The notes below the pieces were generated by a model. The model was not told the DNA's origin. It was given only the letters and a program-made list of their open reading frames with translations, and did no database searches. This document shows positions 1 to 4,873 of a stretch of DNA of 5,107 bases, piece by piece. Each line of letters begins with the position of its first letter. Position 1 is the first letter of the stretch. The stretch comes from an uncultured Mycoplasmatota bacterium. GTDB taxonomy: Bacteria; Bacillota_I; Bacilli_A; RF39; UBA660. Position numbers and translations under genes: made by a program. The DNA is taken from positions 1 to 5,107 of the forward strand of contig CANRVM010000078.1 of the NCBI GenBank assembly GCA_947643295.1, read 5' to 3'.

Positions 1-166
1 TTGGATTTTGTTTTATATATTGTTCAAAATGTTCCACTTGATTTTGAAGAGATTTCTTTTGTTCGTGAGTGTCTGTTGATACTCTTGCATAATCTGTTAC
101 CCTAAGTTTTATACTTGTAAGTGGCATCCCCATATTTAACTGCTTTCGAACAGTATATAAATCCAA
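1..166 (-). CDS. Serine site-specific recombinase, N-terminal part (C-terminus beyond window edge)
   Basis: This is the first 55 codons of a serine recombinase, an enzyme that cuts and rejoins DNA through a serine-DNA link to integrate, excise or invert elements. The diagnostic stretch is YARVSTD at residues 26-32, holding the resolvase-family active-site arginine (R28) and nucleophilic serine (S30), then EQ (35-36) and SLQNQVEHFEQYI (39-51), typical of the start of the catalytic domain. No ATG fits the N-terminus well. I chose TTG at 166-164 because AAAGGAG lies about 5-7 bases upstream and the roughly 20-residue leader before the first beta strand is a pattern I recall from recombinases of Bacillota elements. 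Internal ATGs at 133 and 127 would remove that leader and have no ribosome site. D25, just before YARVS, is odd: this strand position is normally hydrophobic. Length and DNA-binding domains cannot be judged. The gene sits 40 bases after the small gene at 207-404 and is probably cotranscribed. Confidence 0.88.
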   Translation of the reverse strand, partial: MDLYTVRKQLNMGMPLTSIKLRVTDYARVSTDTHEQKKSLQNQVEHFEQYIKQNP

Positions 167-206
167 ATCTTCTTCTCCTTTCTGAAAGCATTATAATATA
201 TCATTT

Positions 207-404
207 TCATGTATTTGAAAAAGATCCACTTACATTACAGATTTTTAATTCTTTTAAAATATTTTCTTCTACATATTTAAACATCTTATATGAAATTTTA
301 TTTTCATCAAACAACTCTTTATTTAAGGAAAGAGCCACTTCTAAAAGTATTTCTTTATTTTTATATTTTACTTCTTTACTTCTCATAATACCCTCTGAAT
401 CCAT
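207..404 (-). CDS. Small recombinase-associated protein, SHOCT-like helical pattern
   Basis: A 65-residue protein read just upstream of the serine recombinase. Its start is well supported: AAAGGAG lies 7 bases before the ATG. The centre (about residues 17-53) reads as two amphipathic helices, with LNKELFDENKISYKMFKYVE resembling the SHOCT-type pattern in which a short helix, a polar turn with an Ile-Ser, and a Tyr/Phe-rich second helix follow each other. Proteins of this size and pattern often sit beside recombinase genes in mobile elements of Bacillota, but I recognise the type rather than a named family. No membrane segment, signal peptide or cysteine pair is visible. It could be an accessory or directionality factor for the recombinase, but that is inference from position alone. 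Confidence 0.72.
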   Translation of the reverse strand: MDSEGIMRSKEVKYKNKEILLEVALSLNKELFDENKISYKMFKYVEENILKELKICNVSGSFSNT

Positions 405-454
405 AACTCATCTCCTTTATTTAAAACTATGAGAAAAATTGTAAAATAATACTT

Positions 455-491
455 TAAGAAAAAACAGAAACTATTTAGTATTTAGTTTCTG
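455..491 (-). terminator. Intrinsic terminator after the decayed regulator
   Basis: Read on the minus strand, a perfect 9-base-pair stem (CAGAAACTA at 491-483 with TAGTTTCTG at 473-465) encloses a 9-base loop and is followed directly by TTTTTTCTT. This is a classic rho-independent terminator. It closes the transcript that comes through the amidoligase and regulator remnant and separates it from the small gene and recombinase. The stop codon of the regulator remnant (471-473) lies inside the stem. Confidence 0.8.
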
Positions 492-802
492 CTTAGTCTC
501 TTTTATATGTTTAATTGTCAATGCATTGTGAATTATCTTAATTAATTATATTATTTCATTATGAAGGAATCTATAATCATCTTTATCTATTAATAAAGAG
601 AAAATATTAATATTCTTCTTAAAATATATCAATCATAGAGACGAATGATATCGATATATATTCTCATATCTTCTAAAAATAATTCATACTCTCTTATAAC
701 TCTTTCTGATACTTCTAAATACAGTGATAATTCTTTAACACTATACTTTCTTCTAGTATTTAGTAATTCAAGCATAACTAATATGTTTGAAAATTTAGTC
801 AT
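471..802 (-). pseudogene. Decayed helix-turn-helix (DeoR/WYL-type, HTH_11-like) regulator
   Basis: An ATG at 802 with TGAGGT 7 bases upstream opens a 57-codon frame (629-802) that reads as a winged helix-turn-helix: NILVMLELLNTRRKYSVKEL, then the recognition helix region LEVSERVIREYELFLE, then IYIDIIR. In regulators of the DeoR/HTH_11/WYL type this last motif normally runs on as R-G-x-Y-G-G-Y-x-L. Here the frame gives RLYD, a TGA stop (629-631), then YIL, as if a glycine codon had become a stop. After a frameshift around 610-625 the sequence still reads as plausible protein (KKNINIFSLLIDKDDYRFL), meets a TAA at 546-548, and continues in that frame to a TAG at 471-473 (IKIIHNALTIKHIKETKQK). 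Two stops and one frameshift in otherwise protein-like sequence mark a pseudogene. A truncated 57-residue DNA-binding peptide could still be made. No WYL effector domain remains, so the parent may have been longer. Confidence 0.72.
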
Positions 803-941
803 AATATTACCTCAATTCATCTATTTTCCTTTTAAGATACATATTACGTGAATTTTGCATACTTTAAACTTTATAAATAATCTTTAATTCTAATTATTAT
901 TTTATTTCTGTAGTTAGTAATCATAAATTTCGTATTTTTTA

Positions 942-1820
942 TTAGCACAACGTTTTTATATTTTTCTTTACTTCTTTTTCATTAGAACCTATATAGTGTT
1001 TTAAAAAATAGATTTTATCAATATCCTTATCAAATATCATATTAGAAAATGTAATAGCATCATCAAAATGAAGAATTGTTTTACTTTTTTCACTCACATT
1101 TTTGTTATGACATAACCTCTCATTAATAAGGTTTAAATCTAAATCCTTAATACTATGTAAAAAATGATAGAAAGTATTCACATAGTTTTGCCATAAAAAA
1201 CAATCATCTGAACTATTTGGTGTTCTAAATTCAACAAATGTTGTTGGTAATTCCTGATGGTAAGGTTTATCATTTTTTAAAGCAATCGCAAATCTCTTAC
1301 TCCACATTAATTTTCTTAATGCATAATGATTTCTTTCCTCGTGATCGTTATAGAGTAAAAATTCTCTTAACGATCTAGCATATTCCATCACTCGTAAATC
1401 GCTATCATATCCTCTTGAAAACTTAAAGATAATGTGTTCAAATGACCAAAAAAATAAAACCATATGATAAAGCTCTAATTCGGTAAGATTAGAATCTAAA
1501 TTCACTTGAAAAGCAGCATAATCAAAGTTTAATTCACAATCTTTCATACGATTACTTAAATCCTCTAATGTTTTCCATGTAGAGGTACAATCCATCAACT
1601 TAGGAGTTGCAATTTCTAAAGGGATGCCATAAAGTATTGAATCATCAAAGGAATCATAATAACCCATCTCTATTAATTCATCATTTAAAAGATACCCTTT
1701 ATCTTTCTCATTGATAAGTGACATTTCAATTTCTAAACCGAAATTACCTTTTATATCTAAATGATTACGATAAGGAAGATTATCATATAAGGCACATTTT
1801 ATTAAATCTAATTTCTTCAT
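942..1820 (-). CDS. Amidoligase-like protein (COOH-NH2 ligase, glutamine-synthetase fold)
   Basis: A 292-residue soluble protein. Putative amidoligases use ATP to join a carboxylate to an amine, as in isopeptide or peptide-tag formation, and share the glutamine-synthetase fold. Visible family-like motifs in order are FGLEIEM at 27-33 (the FGxEIE metal-binding strand), LEIATPKL at 68-75 (the E-x-x-S/T-P motif), AAFQVNLD at 102-109 where family members usually carry a G-x-H-x-H/N strand, and FVEFRTPN at 195-202 (the late E-F-R motif). The usual histidines of the third motif are Gln105 and Asn107 here, so activity is uncertain. The ATG has AGAAGGA about 6 bases upstream. It follows the unknown helical gene at 2021-2587 in the same direction and precedes the broken regulator. 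Substrate is unknown. The family also occurs on conjugative elements and plasmids, which fits the nearby recombinase. The superfamily call is from motifs read by eye. Confidence 0.68.
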   Translation of the reverse strand: MKKLDLIKCALYDNLPYRNHLDIKGNFGLEIEMSLINEKDKGYLLNDELIEMGYYDSFDDSILYGIPLEIATPKLMDCTSTWKTLEDLSNRMKDCELNFDYAAFQVNLDSNLTELELYHMVLFFWSFEHIIFKFSRGYDSDLRVMEYARSLREFLLYNDHEERNHYALRKLMWSKRFAIALKNDKPYHQELPTTFVEFRTPNSSDDCFLWQNYVNTFYHFLHSIKDLDLNLINERLCHNKNVSEKSKTILHFDDAITFSNMIFDKDIDKIYFLKHYIGSNEKEVKKNIKTLC

Positions 1821-1857
1821 ATTGATTCCTTCTTCTAATTTATTGATATTTCTAACT

Positions 1858-2001
1858 TCATTTATTTGTTTTTACTTTTTGATAACCATAAATTCTATCA
1901 TTTCGCTCTTGGTAGACTTCAAATATTTTATCCAATTTTTTTGTTAATTCTTCTATTGCAATTGATGAATTTTTATTTTTCTTTTTTCTACTTTTATTGT
2001 T
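1858..2001 (-). pseudogene. Start-less 47-codon open stretch, possible gene remnant
   Basis: Between the two left-hand genes a stop-free frame ends in TGA (1858-1860) and reads SSIAIEELTKKLDKIFEVYQ, then ERNDRIYGYQKVKTNK. The composition (amphipathic helix, Tyr, Gly, Arg spread in protein-like fashion) differs from the Lys/Asn/Ile/Phe noise of non-coding DNA here. Upstream in frame there are only TAA stops (2002-2004 and 2005-2007) and no ATG or GTG. The single TTG (1935-1933) lacks a good ribosome site. The frame differs from that of the gene at 2021-2587 and cannot be joined to it by one simple shift. It is best read as the C-terminal remnant of a lost gene, or as part of the leader of the amidoligase gene. 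No family is recognised. Confidence 0.35.
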
Positions 2002-2020
2002 TTATTATAAATAAACTTCT

Positions 2021-2587
2021 TTATCCTTTTGGTAGTTGATTCACATATTGCTTCACTTCCTTTACTACTTTTATGTGATTAGATAAATCTTTATCATATT
2101 CTTCTGGAAGAAGAGCAGAGATATTCTTTTGATAGAATTCTAATTTTCTATATTGTTGTTTTCTATGATAATTTCTATCAATACTTAATTGATGAAGTAC
2201 TAATGTATATAAAAATATAGAAGAAACTACTTTATTATGTTCTTGATTTGATAAATTCGAAGAATAGATAAGAGATTGCTTTAACATTTTTAAACATTGT
2301 TTTTCTATTTTGCGAGACTCCTCTATCTGCTTTCTATTTTTTTCCCATTCTAAACTTCTTCTTGTGGTTATTAAACAGTTTATTTGATATAAACAAAAAT
2401 TAAGAAAAGAACCCAAACTTTCACTGTCATTTTCACGTTTTTTTTCTTTGACAACTTCTTTTAATCCTTTTTCCAAATTCCATATTTCTAAACTCAAAAT
2501 AGTCTCATCTTCTATCTTTGTTAATCGATGATACACATTCACAGATTTCTCATCTAATATTTGTAATAACAAATCATTTTCTTCCAT
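2021..2587 (-). CDS. Hypothetical helical protein, 188 residues
   Basis: I do not recognise this protein. The start is secure: AAGGAG lies 9 bases before the ATG. The sequence is charged and predicted by eye to be mostly alpha-helical, with no signal peptide and no clear membrane segment. Residues 36-52 and 79-104 are rich in Lys, Glu and Arg and could form coiled coil or nucleic-acid-binding helices. Residues 58-75 and 120-136 are more hydrophobic (SLGSFLNFCLYQINCLI and VVSSIFLYTLVLHQLSI) and would pack a helical core. Cysteines at 65, 71 and 98 show no metal-site spacing. It has its own promoter and long leader upstream and is read toward the amidoligase gene. The pairing may be functional, but only adjacency supports that. 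Confidence 0.75.
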   Translation of the reverse strand: MEENDLLLQILDEKSVNVYHRLTKIEDETILSLEIWNLEKGLKEVVKEKKRENDSESLGSFLNFCLYQINCLITTRRSLEWEKNRKQIEESRKIEKQCLKMLKQSLIYSSNLSNQEHNKVVSSIFLYTLVLHQLSIDRNYHRKQQYRKLEFYQKNISALLPEEYDKDLSNHIKVVKEVKQYVNQLPKG

Positions 2588-2667
2588 TCTTGAAAAGCTC
2601 CTTCCTTTTTTACTGCTTTATTAGCTTCAATTAAATAAATAAAAAAGAAATAGAAATGCAATACAGT

Positions 2668-2720
2668 AAAAAAACACTTCAACTTCTTGAGTAATTCCGT
2701 ATCTTGATAAAAGGTATTAC
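2668..2720 (-). promoter_or_regulatory. Possible attenuator-like hairpins in the leader of the 188-residue gene
   Basis: Within the roughly 170-base leader, GTAATACC (2720-2713) can pair with GGAATTAC (2698-2691), with one mismatch. Immediately after, ACTCAA (2692-2687) can pair with TTGAAGT (2682-2676) with one bulge, followed by a run of seven T (2674-2668). The second structure has the form of a weak intrinsic terminator and shares two bases with the first. A regulated leader is possible, but the stems are A/T-rich and short, so this may be chance. No known riboswitch consensus is seen. Confidence 0.25.
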
Positions 2721-2764
2721 TTTCTTTTTATATTTTATTATTTATAATACTTTCAATTGCTATT

Positions 2765-2792
2765 ATTTTAACACATAATATTCTTTTGACAA
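2765..2792 (-). promoter_or_regulatory. Promoter for the 188-residue gene, extended -10
   Basis: Minus-strand TTGTCA (2792-2787, five of six to the -35 consensus) and TAAAAT (2770-2765, five of six to the -10 consensus) are 16 bases apart, and TGT just before the -10 makes an extended -10 element. Transcription would start near 2757, giving a leader of about 170 bases before the ATG at 2587. It lies just past the terminator of the dehydrogenase gene, so the left genes appear to be a separate transcription unit. Confidence 0.6.
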
Positions 2793-2810
2793 AAATATTT
2801 TCTTATAAAA

Positions 2811-2847
2811 TTAAAAAGCCCAGCTTAGAAAAATCTAAGTAGAGCTT
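2811..2847 (-). terminator. Intrinsic terminator after the dehydrogenase gene
   Basis: On the minus strand AAGCTCTACTTAGA (2847-2834) pairs with TCTAAGCTGGGCTT (2829-2816) around a four-base loop. The lower four and upper six pairs are perfect, with a G-U wobble, one pair and two mismatches between. TTTTTAATTTT follows at the 3' side. It lies about 19 bases after the dehydrogenase stop codon and ends the right-hand operon. Confidence 0.78.
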
Positions 2848-2865
2848 ATTTTATGGTTACTACAT

Positions 2866-3786
2866 CTACCCCATTACTTCTCCGCCATTATTATGGATGA
2901 CTTGACCTGTCATATAACTAGAATCATCGGATGCTAAAAAAACAAAAGTTGAAGCTAATTCATAAGGCATAGCTCCTCTTGCCATAGCAGAATTACTACC
3001 TAAAGATGGAATTTTTTCTTTTACCCAACAAGCTGGCTGTAATGGGGTCCAGAAAAATCCTGGAGCAATCGCATTAACACGAATATTTTTTAATGCTAAA
3101 TTTCTTGCTAATGCCCTCGTAAATCCAACAATAGCTCCCTTTGTTGTCACATAATCAATTAATTGTGGATCACCATAGAAGGCAGTAACAGACGATAAGT
3201 TGATAATAGAAGCCCCTGATTCTAAATAAGGTATTACTGCTTTGGTAAGATAGAACATACCATAAACATTCACTTTCATTGTCCTATCAAATTGTTCTTC
3301 ACTAATGTTTTCTAGTGTATCTTGCTGATACTGAACTCCAGCATTATTCACTAAAACATCAATATGCCCAAAAGTTTTTAGTGTTTTTGAAACAATCTCA
3401 TGACAAAAATTTTTATCAGAAATATCCCCTGATAATAATATACACTCCCCACCCAAATTCTCAATATACTTTTTGGTGTACTCTGCATCTTTATGCTCGT
3501 TATAATAAGGAATGACTACTTTCGCTCCTTCTTTTACAAAAGCAATCGCAGCTGCACGTCCTAAACCACTATCACCACCCGTGATAATTGCAACTTTTTC
3601 TTTTAATTTACCACTACCTTGATAATTAGGATTATCAAAAACTGGTAATGGATTCATTAGATATTCTTTTCCAGGTTGTTCTTTTTGTGATTGTTCAGGT
3701 GCCATAATCTCATACTCTGTAGCCTTTATTCCTAAATCTCGACAATATTTATAATATTGATTTCCAAAATGATAATCAAAATCCAT
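2866..3786 (-). CDS. Short-chain dehydrogenase/reductase, general stress protein 39 / YhdF type
   Basis: A complete 306-residue NAD(P)-dependent oxidoreductase of the classical SDR superfamily. Visible motifs: the cofactor-binding TGGDSGLG (69-76), NNAG (147-150), active-site Asn173 in KVNVYG, Ser199 in INLSSV, and Tyr212 with Lys216 in YVTTK, so the catalytic tetrad is intact. The stretch ahead of the Rossmann fold (MNPLPVFDNPNYQGSGKLK, 44-62) and the end (ASDDSSYMTGQVIHNNGGE, 285-303) are hallmarks of the YhdF / YdaD / GspB39-like and E. coli YghA-like subgroup, whose true substrates are mostly unknown. Family members often respond to general or oxidative stress. The N-terminus has about 20 extra aromatic-rich residues (MDFDYHFGNQYYKYC). 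This start is preferred because GAGGTGA lies 7 bases upstream of it, while Met28 has no ribosome site. It lies 46 bases after the HAD phosphatase gene and is probably cotranscribed with it, ending at the terminator near 2811-2847. Confidence 0.95.
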   Translation of the reverse strand: MDFDYHFGNQYYKYCRDLGIKATEYEIMAPEQSQKEQPGKEYLMNPLPVFDNPNYQGSGKLKEKVAIITGGDSGLGRAAAIAFVKEGAKVVIPYYNEHKDAEYTKKYIENLGGECILLSGDISDKNFCHEIVSKTLKTFGHIDVLVNNAGVQYQQDTLENISEEQFDRTMKVNVYGMFYLTKAVIPYLESGASIINLSSVTAFYGDPQLIDYVTTKGAIVGFTRALARNLALKNIRVNAIAPGFFWTPLQPACWVKEKIPSLGSNSAMARGAMPYELASTFVFLASDDSSYMTGQVIHNNGGEVMG

Positions 3787-3814
3787 ACTTTCACCTCATC
3801 ATAATATATGAAAG
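3787..3814 (-). promoter_or_regulatory. Ribosome binding site of the dehydrogenase in a small hairpin
   Basis: CTTTCA (3814-3809) can pair with TGAAAG (3793-3788), placing the GAGG ribosome site (3797-3794) in the loop and its tail in the stem. Six pairs alone are weak. It may slightly tune translation of the second operon gene or be accidental. Confidence 0.25.
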
Positions 3815-3832
3815 AAAAAAGGATTCGTTATT

Positions 3833-4624
3833 CTATGGTAAATAATCTTCTAAAAATACTGCAATACCATCTTCGTTATTAGTTAAAGTAGTATAGTTAG
3901 CTTTCTTTTTCACTACTTCTAAAGAATTTTTCATTGCTACACTACAACCTACACTTTCCATAATCACTAAATCGTTTAGTCCATCTCCAAAAAAAATCAT
4001 TTCAGAAAGTCCTATCTTCCACTGTTTTCCTAATTCTTCCAAAACAGATTTCTTATCAATTCCCTTTGGATTCACAACTAACCATTGTTTTTCAGAGCTA
4101 GAATCTTGCATAACAAAACAATTAATATCCTTATGATTTTGATTGATTAACTCTTGCAATTCTACAATATGACTCCAATCCTTCAAAAAAATATTCATAC
4201 GTAAGACCTCTTCTTGTATCTCATCAAAAGAACTAATATCTTTTATAAAAGAAACTGTACTATTTTTCTTTTTATAAGAATAATAGGTAGTTCCTGATAT
4301 ATAATCTACATAATCTACTTGATTCATAAACCCATCTAATAGTTTTGTAATCTTTAAAACACTGTCTGTATCTAATTTCCCAATTATTATTTGTTTTTTA
4401 TTTGTTACATCATACATATTACAACCATTGTTTAAAATTATACAATCAAATAAATCAAAAGGAACAACCTTTTTCGCACTTAATAATGCTCTTGCCGTTA
4501 CTCCTACTATTTTATATCCTTTTTCTCTATATTTTATTAAACATTTTTTTGTCTTCTCTCCAATTTCTTTTTCACTATTTAATAGTGTATCATCAAAATC
4601 CATAGCAATTAATCTATATCCCAT
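3833..4624 (-). CDS. Cof-type HAD-IIB family hydrolase (sugar-phosphate phosphatase)
   Basis: A complete 263-residue cytosolic phosphatase of the haloacid dehalogenase superfamily, subclass IIB (Cof/YidA/YwpJ type), which typically removes phosphate from sugar phosphates, flavin or pyridoxal phosphates through an aspartyl-phosphate intermediate with Mg2+. All four motifs are present: DFDDT (9-13, nucleophile D9 and acid D11), VTAR (42-45, T43), the lysine motif NPKGIDKK (185-192, probably K191), and FFGDGLNDLVIME (211-223, metal-binding D214 and D218). The cap domain lies between motif II and the lysine, roughly residues 80-180. Length is typical of the family. The ribosome site AGGTGGGAT lies 9 bases before the ATG. 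It sits 57 bases after the small gene at 4682-4834 and 46 bases before the dehydrogenase, so an operon is likely. The substrate cannot be told from sequence. The joint presence with an SDR may suggest metabolite clean-up or stress, as inference. Confidence 0.95.
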   Translation of the reverse strand: MGYRLIAMDFDDTLLNSEKEIGEKTKKCLIKYREKGYKIVGVTARALLSAKKVVPFDLFDCIILNNGCNMYDVTNKKQIIIGKLDTDSVLKITKLLDGFMNQVDYVDYISGTTYYSYKKKNSTVSFIKDISSFDEIQEEVLRMNIFLKDWSHIVELQELINQNHKDINCFVMQDSSSEKQWLVVNPKGIDKKSVLEELGKQWKIGLSEMIFFGDGLNDLVIMESVGCSVAMKNSLEVVKKKANYTTLTNNEDGIAVFLEDYLP

Positions 4625-4681
4625 AAAACTATCCCACCTAATCCCTAATATTTTATTTGTTCAGACTATTTTTACTCCTTC

Positions 4682-4834
4682 TTATGATAAAGATGATTCG
4701 TGTATGAAAACACTCCATAGAATATCTTTTTCCATTTCCTTAAAAAAAATAGTTCTTTCCTCTGTATTATATCCATATAGAAATTCATGAAACTTATGTA
4801 ACATAATTTGTTCTTCCATTATTTTATTCATCAT
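4682..4834 (-). CDS. Small hypothetical protein, 50 residues
   Basis: A short gene not recognised as any family. It begins MMNKIMEEQIMLHKFHEFLY, continues GYNTEERTIFFKEMEKDILW, and ends SVFIHESSLS. Three things support it as real: an excellent ribosome site (AAAGGGAGG, 4 bases before the first ATG), a near-perfect extended -10 promoter just upstream, and a composition of charged amphipathic helices with Trp, Gly, His and Thr, unlike local noise. The first of two adjacent ATGs (4834) is closest to the ribosome site; the second (4831) is also possible. No membrane segment or metal motif is visible. It is the first gene of the probable operon with the HAD phosphatase and dehydrogenase. Its function is unknown. 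A small regulatory or adaptor protein would fit its size, but this is only a guess. Confidence 0.68.
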   Translation of the reverse strand: MMNKIMEEQIMLHKFHEFLYGYNTEERTIFFKEMEKDILWSVFIHESSLS

Positions 4835-4852
4835 AAAACCTCCCTTTACACT

Positions 4853-4861
4853 ATTATAGCA
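4853..4861 (-). promoter_or_regulatory. Extended -10 promoter for the small gene / HAD / dehydrogenase operon
   Basis: Minus-strand TGC (4861-4859) followed by TATAAT (4858-4853) is a perfect extended -10 element. No good -35 is visible about 17 bases further up, which extended -10 promoters tolerate. That region overlaps the last codons of the RhuM-type gene. The start point would be near 4846, leaving a leader of about 12 bases that is nearly all ribosome site. Confidence 0.65.
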
Positions 4862-4873
4862 TATTCACCATCT

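Noticed and set aside
121..432. Plus-strand open frame of 103 codons
   Set aside because: It is antisense to the small gene and recombinase start, lacks a ribosome site, and reads as low-complexity Ser/Leu/Ile/Phe, the mirror of Lys/Glu-rich genes.
496..521. Perfect minus-strand -35 box TTGACA ahead of the small gene and recombinase
   Set aside because: No -10 lies at proper spacing (the only TATAAA is about 9 bases away), and the terminator at 455-491 would stop the transcript.
526..554. Plus-strand promoter-like pair TTGTGA and TATTAT, 17 bases apart
   Set aside because: No plus-strand gene follows, and such matches are frequent by chance in DNA this AT-rich.
629..631. TGA read as tryptophan (Mycoplasma code) in the regulator
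   Set aside because: The intact genes contain no in-frame TGA and use TGG for Trp, and relatives have Gly rather than Trp at this point.
645..851. Plus-strand open frame of 68 codons
   Set aside because: It is the antisense shadow of the helix-turn-helix remnant, whose minus-strand reading has clear family motifs and a ribosome site.
2004..2009. TATAAT on the minus strand ahead of the amidoligase gene
   Set aside because: There is no -35 or TG extension, so a dedicated promoter for this gene is not supported.
4674..4681. Second ribosome-site-like GAAGGAGT after the small gene
   Set aside because: No start codon with an open frame follows within range, so it does not define another gene. 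The HAD gene has its own site nearer its ATG.
4428..4790. Plus-strand open frame of 120 codons
   Set aside because: It lies antisense to the HAD phosphatase start and the small gene, with no ribosome site and no recognisable protein pattern.
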